From NCBI RefSeq assembly GCF_000315365.1, contig NZ_CAOS01000011.1, forward strand, positions 124,266-188,265: a stretch of DNA of 64,000 bases, read 5' to 3'. Below, one piece after another: positions 1 through 7,702 of this stretch. The notes beneath the pieces are model-generated. The model was given only the letters and a program-made list of their open reading frames with translations. It was not told the DNA's origin and did not search any database. The DNA is from Desulforamulus hydrothermalis Lam5 = DSM 18033 (GTDB taxonomy: Bacteria > Bacillota > Desulfotomaculia > Desulfotomaculales > Desulfotomaculaceae). Positions within the stretch are counted from its first letter, which is position 1. Every line of letters starts with the position of its first letter. The position numbers and the translations under genes were made by a program.

Positions 1-251
1 TGCTGGCTACCGGCTATACCTATACCGGCAACCACACTGCCACCGGCAGTATACCGGGGCCGGGCGTAGCAGCGGTAGATCCCAACGTTATCCCCCTGGG
101 CAGCAGTTTATATGTGGAAGGGTATGGCAGGGCCACTGCTCTGGATACCGGGGGCGATATTAAAGGAAACCGTATTGATTTATTTTATGATACTAAAGAA
201 GCGGCTCTCCGTTGGGGTGTCAGAAAAACCCGGGTATATGTACTGGAATAA
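1..251 (+). CDS. 3D-domain cell-wall protein, C-terminal fragment (YabE/RpfB-like)
   Basis: The gene runs in from the left edge, in frame from base 3, and stops with TAA at 249-251, so only the last 82 or so residues are present. The fragment reads ATGYTYTG, then GPGVAAVDP, IPLGSSLYVEG, ALDTGGDIKGNRIDLFYDT and ends WGVRKTRVYVLE. This is the 3D domain, named for its three conserved aspartates and related to the MltA lytic transglycosylase fold. In B. subtilis yabE, which encodes a G5/3D protein, lies just upstream of rnmV and ksgA, and ksgA follows here after the thiamine operon. The role is probably peptidoglycan turnover outside the membrane. The signal peptide and any G5 domain would lie outside the window. 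Confidence 0.85.
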   Translation, partial: LATGYTYTGNHTATGSIPGPGVAAVDPNVIPLGSSLYVEGYGRATALDTGGDIKGNRIDLFYDTKEAALRWGVRKTRVYVLE

Positions 252-348
252 CAGGGGGAAAAGCCTCCTTTTTGTTTGTGTAATTTTATGGAAAGAAAAA
301 CATGTTGCATTTTGGGAAAAATAATGTATGATAGGAATAACTTCATAA

Positions 349-436
349 CACGCCACAGGGGAGCGAAAGCTGAGAAAGGTTAAGACCTGACCCTCAATAC
401 CTGATCTGGGTAATACCAGCGAAGGGAGTGATGCAA
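349..436 (+). promoter_or_regulatory. TPP riboswitch (THI element)
   Basis: The leader carries the conserved THI-box blocks in order: ACAGGGGAGC, GCTGAGA, then CTGATCTGGGTAATACCAGC and GAAGGGAGTG. It lies about 140 bases upstream of thiD and is followed by an intrinsic terminator. Thiamine pyrophosphate binding would favour the terminator and switch off the six-gene thi operon. Identification rests on motif match and gene context. Confidence 0.96.
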
Positions 437-450
437 GACAGAGTTGTAAA

Positions 451-489
451 GGTGTGCTTTCCTATGGTTGTGAAAGCGCGCCTTTTTTG
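451..489 (+). terminator. Riboswitch expression-platform terminator
   Basis: GGTGTGCTTTC (451-461) pairs over 11 positions, including two G-U pairs, with GAAAGCGCGCC (472-482), followed by a run of T. It lies directly after the TPP aptamer and ahead of thiD, so it is the OFF-state attenuator. Confidence 0.85.
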
Positions 490-573
490 TTTGTGCAGCC
501 ACCCCGGCAGGCAGTTGTCAAAGCGCCCGGGGAGGTGGTGGCTGCTTAAAAATCATTTTCCAGGAGAGAAGCC

Positions 574-1380
574 ATGAAACATGTGTTAACTGTTGCCGGT
601 TCTGATTCCTGCGGCGGCGCGGGGATCCAGGCCGACCTGAAAACCTTCAGTGCCCTGGGTACTTACGGCATGAGCGCCGTTACGGCAGTTACGGCCCAAA
701 ATACCACCGGGGTTTTGATGGTGCAGGAAATGCCGGCAGATCTGGTGGCGGCCCAAATCAACTGTTTGTTTGACGATATAACGGTAGATGCGGTAAAAAT
801 CGGCATGGTATCCAGCAGCGAAATCATTGCCACCGTGGCCGGCTGCTTAGCGGCTAAAGGGGCACGCCATATTGTAGCAGACCCGGTGATGGTATCAAAA
901 AGCGGCCATCAATTGCTGCAGCCCGCCGCCTGTGCAACATTGATTGAGTTGCTGCTGCCCCTGGCGGATGTGGTTACCCCTAACATACCGGAGGCAGAGG
1001 TGCTTATTAACGGAAGCATTAACACCCTGGCCGATATGAAACAGGCGGCGCGGGAAATTTACCGGCTGGGGCCCAAGCATGTGGTGATTAAAGGGGGGCA
1101 CCTGGCAGGGGAGGCGGTGGATGTGCTGTATGACGGCCGGCAGGTGGAATTGTTTGCCGGGCCGCGCTTAGCCACCCGCCATACCCACGGTACAGGTTGT
1201 ACTTTTGCAGCCGCCATAGCGGCCTATTTGGCCCGTGGCTTTACGGTTAAGGAGGCGGTGAGGGCGGCCAAGGCATACGTTACCACAGCCATTGCCCACG
1301 GGCTGCCCCTGGGCCGGGGCCACGGACCGACGCACCATTTTTATGCCTTATATAAACAGGCCGGTGTTTTGCCCGAGTGA
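574..1380 (+). CDS. thiD: Hydroxymethylpyrimidine/phosphomethylpyrimidine kinase ThiD
   Basis: Cytosolic kinase that phosphorylates HMP and HMP-P to HMP-PP, the pyrimidine half of thiamine. The 268-residue product starts VLTVAGSDSCGGAGIQADLK, the ribokinase-fold N-terminus of ThiD with its substrate-binding glycine-rich stretch. It has the C-terminal THGTGCTFAAAIAAYLARG anion-hole motif with the catalytic aspartate position replaced by the usual Cys of this family. Length is typical. The ATG follows an AGGAGAG Shine-Dalgarno. It is the first gene of the operon under the TPP riboswitch. No thiC or thiM is present nearby, so the pyrimidine must come from genes elsewhere or from salvage. Confidence 0.96.
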   Translation: MKHVLTVAGSDSCGGAGIQADLKTFSALGTYGMSAVTAVTAQNTTGVLMVQEMPADLVAAQINCLFDDITVDAVKIGMVSSSEIIATVAGCLAAKGARHIVADPVMVSKSGHQLLQPAACATLIELLLPLADVVTPNIPEAEVLINGSINTLADMKQAAREIYRLGPKHVVIKGGHLAGEAVDVLYDGRQVELFAGPRLATRHTHGTGCTFAAAIAAYLARGFTVKEAVRAAKAYVTTAIAHGLPLGRGHGPTHHFYALYKQAGVLPE

Positions 1381-1421
1381 CCCGGCCGGGCGGGTTAAAT
1401 AACTGTACGGGGGTGAAGCAA

Positions 1422-1622
1422 ATGAAGATTTTTTTAAACGGAAAGGAACTGGCGGTAGAACCGGGCAGCACCGTTGCCTGCTTGCTAAACCGGCGGGGGC
1501 TGCGGCCGGACAGCATCATTGTGGAATACAATTACCGGCTGGTTAAGCAGGATGAGTGGGCAACCATCATCTTGCAGGAAGGCGACAATATCGAAGTCTT
1601 GCGCTTTGTGGGAGGAGGATAA
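1422..1622 (+). CDS. thiS: Sulfur carrier protein ThiS
   Basis: A 66-residue ubiquitin-like sulfur carrier ending in VGGG. Its C-terminal Gly is adenylated by ThiF and converted to thiocarboxylate, which donates sulfur to thiazole synthesis. The N-terminus [10 protein letters not shown] is the usual first beta strand. The ATG at 1422 is preferred over the in-frame upstream start at 1377, which would overlap thiD, because GGGGGTGAAG lies just before it and the resulting length matches the family. thiG starts two bases after its stop. Confidence 0.93.
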   Translation: MKIFLNGKELAVEPGSTVACLLNRRGLRPDSIIVEYNYRLVKQDEWATIILQEGDNIEVLRFVGGG

Positions 1623-1624
1623 GC

Positions 1625-2392
1625 ATGGATCTTTTTCGCATTGGCGGTCGGGAGTTAAGCAGCCGCTTGTTCTTAGGCACCGGCAAGTATGCGTCCCGGC
1701 TGATTCCCGAGATTATGGAAGCGGCAGCGGCCCAGGTGCTGACGGTGGCCATGCGGCGGGTGGATACAGCAGGAGAGGAGGAAAATATTTTACGCTATGT
1801 ACCCGACGGTTGTATTATCATGCCCAATACTTCAGGGGCCAGAAACGCCCGGGAAGCGGTGCGCATAGCCCGGCTGGCCAAGGCGGCAGGCTGTGGCAAC
1901 TGGGTCAAGGTTGAAGTAATTGCCGACAACCGGTACCTGCTGCCGGACAACTACGAAACCATTAAGGCCACAGAAATCCTGGCTGCCGAGGGGTTTCAGG
2001 TATTCCCTTATATGAGCCCGGATTTGATGGTGGCCAAAGAATTGGCCCGGGCCGGGGCGGCGGCTGTCATGCCGCTGGGAGCCCCCATTGGCAGTAACCG
2101 GGGGCTGAAAACCAAAGAGCTGATCCGTATTCTCATCGAGGAAATTCCTTTGCCTATCATTGTGGATGCAGGCATCGGCAAACCGTCGGAAGCTGCCGCA
2201 GCCATGGAGATGGGCGCAGCGGCGGTACTTGTTAATACTGCGGTGGCCACCGCCGGGGATCCCGTTATGATGGCACGGGCTTTCGGCCTGGCTGTGCAGG
2301 GGGGACGGGCCGCATACCTGGCGGGCCCGGGGGAAAGCCGCCGGTTGGCCAGTCCTTCTTCGCCGTTGACAGGGTTTTTAAGAGAAAATTAA
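1625..2392 (+). CDS. thiG: Thiazole synthase ThiG
   Basis: TIM-barrel enzyme that joins 1-deoxyxylulose 5-phosphate, dehydroglycine and ThiS-thiocarboxylate into the thiazole phosphate. The 255-residue protein starts [21 protein letters not shown], contains [15 protein letters not shown] with the Schiff-base lysine region, and has the phosphate-binding [13 protein letters not shown] and [12 protein letters not shown] segments. ATG 1625 fits the GGAGGAGGATAAGC spacing. A longer in-frame start at 1556 would lie inside thiS and is rejected. It is usually found in complex with ThiS or ThiH. Confidence 0.96.
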   Translation: MDLFRIGGRELSSRLFLGTGKYASRLIPEIMEAAAAQVLTVAMRRVDTAGEEENILRYVPDGCIIMPNTSGARNAREAVRIARLAKAAGCGNWVKVEVIADNRYLLPDNYETIKATEILAAEGFQVFPYMSPDLMVAKELARAGAAAVMPLGAPIGSNRGLKTKELIRILIEEIPLPIIVDAGIGKPSEAAAAMEMGAAAVLVNTAVATAGDPVMMARAFGLAVQGGRAAYLAGPGESRRLASPSSPLTGFLREN

Positions 2393-2405
2393 GGGGTTGG
2401 GGGCA

Positions 2406-3512
2406 GTGAGTTTTTACCGGACCTATTTGTCTTACAGCAAACTTGATTTTGAGGCTTTTTTTCGCCGCGTAACACCTGACCGGGTTGCCGGCATTCTTCA
2501 TAAACAGCGGCTGTCACCGTTGGATTACCTGACTCTGCTGTCACCGGCGGCCGAGGATTTTTTAGAAGACATGGCGCAGCGGGCATACCGGCTGACAGTT
2601 CAGCATTTTGGCCGGACGGTTCTTTTATATACCCCCATGTACCTGGCTAATTACTGCACCAACCGCTGTGTCTACTGCGGCTTTGCCGCCCATAACCAAA
2701 TTAAGCGGGAAAAAATGACCCTGGCAGAAGTGGCGGCGGAAGCCCGGCTAATTGCTGCCGGCGGCCTCAGGCACATCTTAATCCTCACCGGGGAGTCCCG
2801 GCAACATACGCCGGTATCGTATATCCGGGATTGTGTGCAGCTGCTCAAAAAATTCTTTACCTCCATCAGTATTGAAATATATCCTCTGGCACAAGAAGAA
2901 TACCGGGAGCTAATTGCGGCCGGGGTGGATGGCTTAACTATCTACCAGGAAGTTTACAACCCGGAGGTATACCGGCAACTGCACCTGGCCGGCCCCAAGC
3001 GGGATTATCTTTGGCGCCTGGATGCCCCGGAGCGGGCCTGCCGGGCCGGCATGCGCAGTGTTAACGTGGGGGCCCTGCTGGGACTGCATGACTGGCGTTC
3101 GGAAGCCTTTTTCAGCGGCCTGCATGCCAATTACCTGCAGAGCTGTTTCCCGGCGGCGGAGGTCAGCATATCGCCGCCCCGCCTGCGTCCCCATGTGGGG
3201 GGAATGCTGCCCCGGGTGGAGGTCAGCGACCGCAATCTGGTGCAATATATCCTGGCCTTTCGTTTGTTCATGCCCCGGGGCGGCATTACCCTGTCTACCC
3301 GGGAACCGGCCCTGCTGCGGGATCGCTTGTTGCCCCTGGGGATAACCAGGATGTCTGCCGGCTCCTGCACAGCGGTGGGGGGACGGGTAAAAGAAACCGT
3401 TTCAGAAGGGCAGTTTGCCATTGCAGACCACCGGGATGTTCAATCCATTGTCAGCATGTTGTACCGGCAGGGCTACCAGCCGGTTTTTAAAGACTGGCAG
3501 TGGTTGGAATGA
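2406..3512 (+). CDS. thiH: 2-iminoacetate synthase ThiH (radical SAM)
   Basis: Radical-SAM tyrosine lyase that makes dehydroglycine for ThiG with p-cresol as by-product. It is the anaerobic counterpart of the oxygen-dependent glycine oxidase ThiO. The CX3CX2C cluster motif is visible as CTNRCVYC near residue 85, within the Elp3/biotin-synthase-like core, followed by a BATS-type C-terminal region. GTG 2406 (protein [10 protein letters not shown]) is chosen over TTG 2397 because AAGGGG at 2391-2396 then has normal spacing. Length of about 368 residues is typical. The use of ThiH rather than ThiO fits an anaerobe. Confidence 0.95.
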   Translation: MSFYRTYLSYSKLDFEAFFRRVTPDRVAGILHKQRLSPLDYLTLLSPAAEDFLEDMAQRAYRLTVQHFGRTVLLYTPMYLANYCTNRCVYCGFAAHNQIKREKMTLAEVAAEARLIAAGGLRHILILTGESRQHTPVSYIRDCVQLLKKFFTSISIEIYPLAQEEYRELIAAGVDGLTIYQEVYNPEVYRQLHLAGPKRDYLWRLDAPERACRAGMRSVNVGALLGLHDWRSEAFFSGLHANYLQSCFPAAEVSISPPRLRPHVGGMLPRVEVSDRNLVQYILAFRLFMPRGGITLSTREPALLRDRLLPLGITRMSAGSCTAVGGRVKETVSEGQFAIADHRDVQSIVSMLYRQGYQPVFKDWQWLE

Positions 3513-3522
3513 GGGGTGTGCC

Positions 3523-4152
3523 GTGAACAGGTTCGTTAAAGCGCTGGGCAACTTCTGGTCGCCGGCTCAGCTGGCCAGGCTTCAACAAATCAAGATAGGT
3601 ATTGCCGGGGCCGGGGGATTGGGCTCTAACGTTGCCCAGTTCCTGGCCCGCAGCGGCTGCCGGCACTTGAAAATAGTTGATTTTGACCGGGTGAGTTATA
3701 GCAACCTGAACCGGCAGTTTTTCTTTTACAGGCAGGTTGGCGAGGCTAAAGTAACGGCTCTGCAAAACAACCTGCGGCAAATTAACCCGGATATTAAAAC
3801 AGAAGTACTGCAGCTGGCCGTTAGCCAGGATAATGTGAAGACGCTGTTTGCAGATTGCCATGCGGTGGTGGAGGCACTGGATCAGCCGGCCTTTAAAAAG
3901 CTGGTGGTGGAAGCATATTTAGACACCGGTAAGCTGCTGGTGGCGGCTTCCGGGTTGGCCGGCTGGGGCAACACAGATGGCATCCGGGTGCACCGTATTA
4001 AAGATAACTTTTTCCTGGTGGGCGATTTGGTTTCCGAAGTGCAGCCCCACCGGCCGGCGCTGGCCCCGGGGGTGGTTATCACCGCTGCTAAACAGGCGGA
4101 TGTGGTCATAAGCTACTTTTTAGGGGAAGGCGGGGGCAAGCAAGATGATTAA
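3523..4152 (+). CDS. thiF: ThiS adenylyltransferase ThiF
   Basis: E1-like enzyme that adenylates the C-terminus of ThiS. The 209-residue protein has the nucleotide-binding GIAGAGGLGSNVAQFLARSG, VDFDRVSYSNLNRQFF and the QVGEAKVTAL segment. There are no CxxC zinc motifs, which is usual for the short clostridial ThiF (family 2) rather than the MoeB-like form. GTG 3523 lies after a GAGGGGTG Shine-Dalgarno. It overlaps the start of thiE by eight bases, so the two are [15 protein letters not shown] coupled. Confidence 0.92.
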   Translation: MNRFVKALGNFWSPAQLARLQQIKIGIAGAGGLGSNVAQFLARSGCRHLKIVDFDRVSYSNLNRQFFFYRQVGEAKVTALQNNLRQINPDIKTEVLQLAVSQDNVKTLFADCHAVVEALDQPAFKKLVVEAYLDTGKLLVAASGLAGWGNTDGIRVHRIKDNFFLVGDLVSEVQPHRPALAPGVVITAAKQADVVISYFLGEGGGKQDD

Positions 4153-4810
4153 ACGTGGGTTAGCCGAGTTTCTAAAACCGGGTCTTTATGGCATTACCGC
4201 CGAGGCCCATGCCCGGGGCAGGGATAATATCCGGGTGGTGCAGGATATGCTGGCGGCCGGCATTAAAATTATCCAGTACCGGGAAAAAGAAAAAAGTGCC
4301 CGGGAAAAATACCTGCAGTGCCTTCGCATCAGAGAACTGACCCGCCAGGCCGGGGCGGTTTTTATTGTCAATGATCACGTGGACCTGGCTTTACTGGTGG
4401 ATGCTGACGGAGTGCACATCGGGCAGGATGATCTGCCGCCCGACCAAGTGCGTAAATTGGTGGGGCAAGAGCGGCTGATCGGCTTGTCCACCCACTCGCC
4501 CGCCCAGGCCAGAGCCGCCCGGGGGGCCGGGGTGGATTATATCGGGGTAGGCCCTCTGTTTGCCACCCGCACCAAAAAAGATGTTTGTGACCCGGTGGGC
4601 CTCTCCTACCTGGATTATGTGGTGAAAAATATAGATTTGCCCTTTGTGGCCATCGGCGGTATTAAGGAGCATAATATCGGACAGGTAACCGCCCGGGGTG
4701 CCCGCTGCGTTGCCCTGGTTACAGAAATTGTGGCCGCACCGGACATTCCGGCTAAGGTGGCTGCCTTGCGCCAGGCCATGGCAATTAACAATGATCTAAC
4801 GACAATTTAA
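4145..4810 (+). CDS. thiE: Thiamine-phosphate synthase ThiE
   Basis: TIM-barrel enzyme that couples HMP-PP and thiazole phosphate to thiamine phosphate. The 221-residue protein shows the family landmarks IIQYREKEKSAREKY, FIVNDHVDLAL, DGVHIGQDDLPP, IGLSTHSPAQA and IGVGPLFATRTK followed by FVAIGGIKEHN. It is the last gene of the thi operon, and a sigma-A promoter for ksgA follows. Both branches except ThiC are encoded in this operon. Confidence 0.96.
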   Translation: MIKRGLAEFLKPGLYGITAEAHARGRDNIRVVQDMLAAGIKIIQYREKEKSAREKYLQCLRIRELTRQAGAVFIVNDHVDLALLVDADGVHIGQDDLPPDQVRKLVGQERLIGLSTHSPAQARAARGAGVDYIGVGPLFATRTKKDVCDPVGLSYLDYVVKNIDLPFVAIGGIKEHNIGQVTARGARCVALVTEIVAAPDIPAKVAALRQAMAINNDLTTI

Positions 4811-4822
4811 TTAGTAACGGGA

Positions 4823-4852
4823 TTGACATACAGGATATAATAAAAATATAGA
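4823..4852 (+). promoter_or_regulatory. Sigma-A promoter for ksgA
   Basis: TTGACA (4823-4828), 18-base spacer, TATAGA (4847-4852), about 30 bases before the ksgA start. A TATAAT at 4836 is too close to this -35 box to pair with it. Confidence 0.65.
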
Positions 4853-4882
4853 ATAAACTATCAGGAAGGATCGGAACCTACA

Positions 4883-5767
4883 TTGCGGGAATTAACTTCG
4901 CCCTCCGCCGTCAGGGAAATCATCCGGGCCCACGGTTTTAAGGTGCGCAAGGCCCTGGGGCAGAATTTTTTACTGGATGCCAACATTATTGAAAAAATTG
5001 TGCAGGCTGCAGAACTTTCCCGGGAAGACTTGGTGTTTGAAATCGGTCCCGGCCTGGGTACTTTAACCCGCCGGTTGGCCCGGTCAGCCGGACAGGTTAT
5101 TGCAGTGGAATTGGATACCAACCTGTTGCCCATTTTGGCAGAAACACTGGCCGATTTTCCCAACACCCGGGTGGTGCACGGGGATGCCTTGCAGGCGGAT
5201 TTTGACAAACTGGCCGGTGAATATGCGGGCGGCATTTTCGGGCAACCGGGCCGGGGTTACAAGCTGGTGGCCAATCTGCCCTATTATATTACCACGCCCC
5301 TGCTGATGCACCTGTTGACGGGCGGTTTTAACCTGCAGTGCCTGGTGGTAATGATGCAAAAGGAGGTAGCGGACCGCTTGCTGGCTCCCCCGGGTGGTAA
5401 GGACTATGGCAGCCTTAGCGTGGCAGTGCAGTATTATACTGTGCCGGAGGTAGTGGCCAGAGTGCCCAAAACCGTCTTTTTTCCGGCACCCGAGGTAGAC
5501 TCAGCGGTGGTTCGTTTAACCCGCCGGGCGGTGCCGCCGGTGCAGGTGACCAGCGAAGCGTTGTTTTTTAAAGTGGTGAGGGCCGCCTTTGGCCAACGGC
5601 GCAAGACCCTGCTTAACTCTTTAACGGGTTCCGGCCTGGCTGCCCGGGAGAACTGGCTGCAAGTGCTGGCAGCGGCGGGTATTGACCCGGCCCGGCGGGG
5701 CGAAACTTTGACCATGCAGGAATTTGCCGCATTGGCCAATGCCTTTCAGCAGCACCTAGGGGCTTAA
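4883..5767 (+). CDS. ksgA: 16S rRNA dimethyladenosine transferase KsgA (RsmA)
   Basis: Dimethylates two adjacent adenines in the 3'-terminal hairpin of 16S rRNA using SAM, a late step of 30S assembly. The 294-residue protein has KALGQNFLLD, the SAM-binding FEIGPGLGTLTRRL, EVDT-like IAVELDTNLLP and the catalytic NLPYYITTPLL, then an AFGQRRKTLLNSL C-terminal motif. The start is TTG at 4883, preceded by AGGAAGGA. In B. subtilis rnmV (RNase M5) lies just upstream, but here the thi operon occupies that position. Confidence 0.95.
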   Translation: MRELTSPSAVREIIRAHGFKVRKALGQNFLLDANIIEKIVQAAELSREDLVFEIGPGLGTLTRRLARSAGQVIAVELDTNLLPILAETLADFPNTRVVHGDALQADFDKLAGEYAGGIFGQPGRGYKLVANLPYYITTPLLMHLLTGGFNLQCLVVMMQKEVADRLLAPPGGKDYGSLSVAVQYYTVPEVVARVPKTVFFPAPEVDSAVVRLTRRAVPPVQVTSEALFFKVVRAAFGQRRKTLLNSLTGSGLAARENWLQVLAAAGIDPARRGETLTMQEFAALANAFQQHLGA

Positions 5768-5840
5768 GTTAGTGCCGGTTGGACGGGTAATACATATTTA
5801 ACCTTTATACCCAATAGCTTATATGCCGGAGGCAGTTATG

Positions 5841-6308
5841 ATGTTTATCAGCCCTTCCAAAGGTAAATTAAGTTTTGAAGAGATGATGGAGGATATTTTA
5901 ACCTATATTAAGGGCCTCCCGTGCTCTTCGTATAAAATTATTGTGGGCACCGATTCGCAGGTACGAGGTGAAACCTGTTTTGTCACGGCTGTAATTGTGC
6001 ATCGCAAAGGGAAGGGCGCCCGGTTTTATTACCGGAAAAACATCCAGCGCAAAATTAAAAGTCTCAGGCAAAAAATTTTTTACGAAACCAGCATGAGCCT
6101 GGAAATGGGCGCGAAAATTACTTCTTTTCTGGCCCGGGGCGGTGCGGCGGGCATCCATGTGGAAATTCATATTGATGTAGGCCATCATGGCGAAACTAAG
6201 GATTTAATCCGGGAAGTGGTGGGTATGGTAACCGGCAGCGGCTTTGAAGCTAAAATAAAGCCGGATTCCTTTGCCGCTTCCAGTGTAGCAGACCGGTACA
6301 CCAAATAA
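5841..6308 (+). CDS. YkuK-like (DUF458) RNase H-fold protein
   Basis: The product of about 155 residues begins MFISPSKGKLSFEEMMEDI and contains IIVGTDSQV, TAVIVHRKGKGARFYYRK, HVEIHIDVGHHGETKDLI and KPDSFAASSVADRYTK. These are the signatures of the YkuK/DUF458 family, predicted to have an RNase H-like fold with acidic residues. The biochemical role is unknown. ATG 5841 is preferred because GGAGG at 5828-5832 sits 8 bases upstream; ATG 5823 would lie before the Shine-Dalgarno. It is followed by a terminator hairpin and repeat copy 1. Confidence 0.8.
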   Translation: MFISPSKGKLSFEEMMEDILTYIKGLPCSSYKIIVGTDSQVRGETCFVTAVIVHRKGKGARFYYRKNIQRKIKSLRQKIFYETSMSLEMGAKITSFLARGGAAGIHVEIHIDVGHHGETKDLIREVVGMVTGSGFEAKIKPDSFAASSVADRYTK

Positions 6309-6332
6309 AGCGATGCTAAAACCCCTCAAAGC

Positions 6333-6638
6333 AAACCCCGTCCGACGGGGTTTGCAGAGTGGCGACAAATCTTATCGGTGGTTTATGATCCCCTTTGGCT
6401 CCGGTCTACACCGACAGCACTATGATTCGCTTCGGTGGCCCTTGGGGTCGCCTCAAACGGGCCCTCCTGGCCCGGTTCGACTGGCGCCCACGTCCTGTGG
6501 GCGCCACCCCAAGGGCTCCTTCGCTCATCAAGTGCTGTTGCCGGTGCTTCGACAAGCCGCCGGCAGGGGATCATAAAACCACCTTGACATTGTTTTGCAG
6601 CCTTTGTCTACAGTCTGAAACCCCGTCCGACGGGGTTT
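6333..6638 (+). repeat. Palindromic element copy 1 (full length) between duplicated terminator hairpins
   Basis: The element core is 6355-6617 (263 bp). It starts CAGAGTGGCGACAAA and ends CCTTTGTCTACAGTCTG. It is flanked by two identical 21-base copies of the hairpin AAACCCCG-TCCGA-CGGGGTTT, at 6333-6353 and 6618-6638. Only the right copy has a T-run and acts as the terminator. Inside, GGTGGTTTATGATCCCCT pairs with the rightmost AGGGGATCATAAAACCACC. A second stem (AGCACTATGATTCGCT with TTCGCTCATCAAGTGCT, and GCCCTTGGGGT with ACCCCAAGGGC) carries two tip hairpins. Open reading frames in it have no ribosome site or conserved protein character and are ignored. Confidence 0.9.
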
Positions 6639-6668
6639 TTCTTTTTCTGCCCGGTTTTGCCCGGATGC

Positions 6669-6696
6669 ACAAACCTTCCAGTGGTTACATAAGATG
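6669..6696 (+). promoter_or_regulatory. Possible sigma-K promoter of yabG
   Basis: AC (6669-6670), 17 bases, then CATAAGATG (6688-6696), close to the AC-N16/17-CATANNNTA pattern. In B. subtilis yabG is transcribed by sigma-K, so the match is plausible, though the -10 3' end deviates. Confidence 0.4.
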
Positions 6697-6720
6697 GAGC
6701 AAAAGAAAGGGGGGAACACA

Positions 6721-7635
6721 GTGTCCAAAATACAGGAGGGTGACATTGTAGCCCGTAAATCTTACGGCAATGATGTATTTTTTAAAGTCACCGGCATTTT
6801 CCGGGGGGATGACGGCAAGGACTATGCTGTTCTCAAAGGACTTGATATCAGGTTATTTGCCAGCTCGTTAGTTGATGATCTGATCAAGATAGATCCTAAA
6901 GATGTAGCCCAATATTGGACGAAAACCTTGAAAAATAATGCCGAAGTAATGGATCGGGTAATGAAAAGGCGCCTGGCCGAAAGAAAACATCGGCTGCAAA
7001 GATGTACCGACGGTTTATGCCTGGCGGGCCGGTCAAAGGACAGCGACCGGACCGGGGGGAGTGAAATCGAGGGTTTTGATGTGCCCGGTTCAGTACTGCA
7101 CCTGGACGGAGATAAAGATTACCTGGATTTATGCATGACCACTTACCGCAACCTGTCCATCCCGGCCTTTGGCTATGCGGTGGAAGAAAAGGAGCAGCCC
7201 AAAAAAGTACTGGCGCTGCTGGAGAAACACTACCCGGATATCCTGGTACTGACCGGGCACGACGGTATAAAAAAGGGAGCCAAAGATTATAAGGATGTTA
7301 ATAACTACCATAACAGCAAGTATTTTATTGAGGCAGTAAAAATTGCCCGCTCCTTTGAAAAAAGCAGGGATGACCTGGTGATTTTTGCCGGTGCCTGCCA
7401 ATCATGCTATGAGGCCATTTTGAGCGCCGGGGCCAATTTTGCCAGTTCGCCCAAAAGAGTTTTAATTCATGCTTTTGACCCGGTATTTGTGGTAGAAAAA
7501 ATTTCTTACACCTCCATCCACGACCCCATTGCCATCCGGGACATTATCAAAAGCACCATTACCGGCTTTGACGGCATTGGCGGCATTGAAACCCGGGGCA
7601 AGCACCGCCTGGGTGTGCCCCGAACAGAATTTTAA
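6721..7635 (+). CDS. yabG: Sporulation-specific cysteine protease YabG
   Basis: YabG processes spore coat proteins in the mother cell late in sporulation and is the founder of a peptidase family. The 304-residue product starts MSKIQEGDIVARKSYGNDVFFKV and contains LHLDGDKDYLDLC, ILVLTGHDGIK, VIFAGACQSCYEAI and SSPKRVLIHAFDPVFV, with conserved His and Cys residues in the last three stretches. GTG 6721 follows AAAGGGGGGAA. An insert around residues 95-120 is less conserved. B. subtilis has veg and sspF after yabG, but neither is seen here. Confidence 0.95.
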   Translation: MSKIQEGDIVARKSYGNDVFFKVTGIFRGDDGKDYAVLKGLDIRLFASSLVDDLIKIDPKDVAQYWTKTLKNNAEVMDRVMKRRLAERKHRLQRCTDGLCLAGRSKDSDRTGGSEIEGFDVPGSVLHLDGDKDYLDLCMTTYRNLSIPAFGYAVEEKEQPKKVLALLEKHYPDILVLTGHDGIKKGAKDYKDVNNYHNSKYFIEAVKIARSFEKSRDDLVIFAGACQSCYEAILSAGANFASSPKRVLIHAFDPVFVVEKISYTSIHDPIAIRDIIKSTITGFDGIGGIETRGKHRLGVPRTEF

Positions 7636-7643
7636 ACGGCAGT

Positions 7644-7671
7644 ACCCCTTCCTAAGAACCCGCATATGATG
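7644..7671 (+). promoter_or_regulatory. Possible sigma-K-like promoter of the trypsin-like protease gene
   Basis: AC (7644-7645), 17 bases, CATATGATG (7663-7671), the same layout as in front of yabG. The -10 3' end differs from the consensus TA. The gene starts 31 bases downstream. Confidence 0.3.
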
Positions 7672-7702
7672 ATTTAGGACATTTTAGGGAGGGGTTTCCT
7701 TT

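Noticed and set aside
6333-6638. Group IIC intron as an explanation for insertion at terminators
   Set aside because: Group IIC introns do insert after terminators, but the elements are only about 265 bp, are palindromic, and show no intron domain V or reverse transcriptase. The duplicated hairpins also do not fit retrohoming.
6383-6751. Open reading frames within element copy 1, and the same type in copies 2, 3, 7 and 8 (for example protein starting MIPFGSGLRTDS)
   Set aside because: They follow the palindromic repeat in several frames and both strands, lack ribosome sites and vary with the repeat, so they are by-products of the element.
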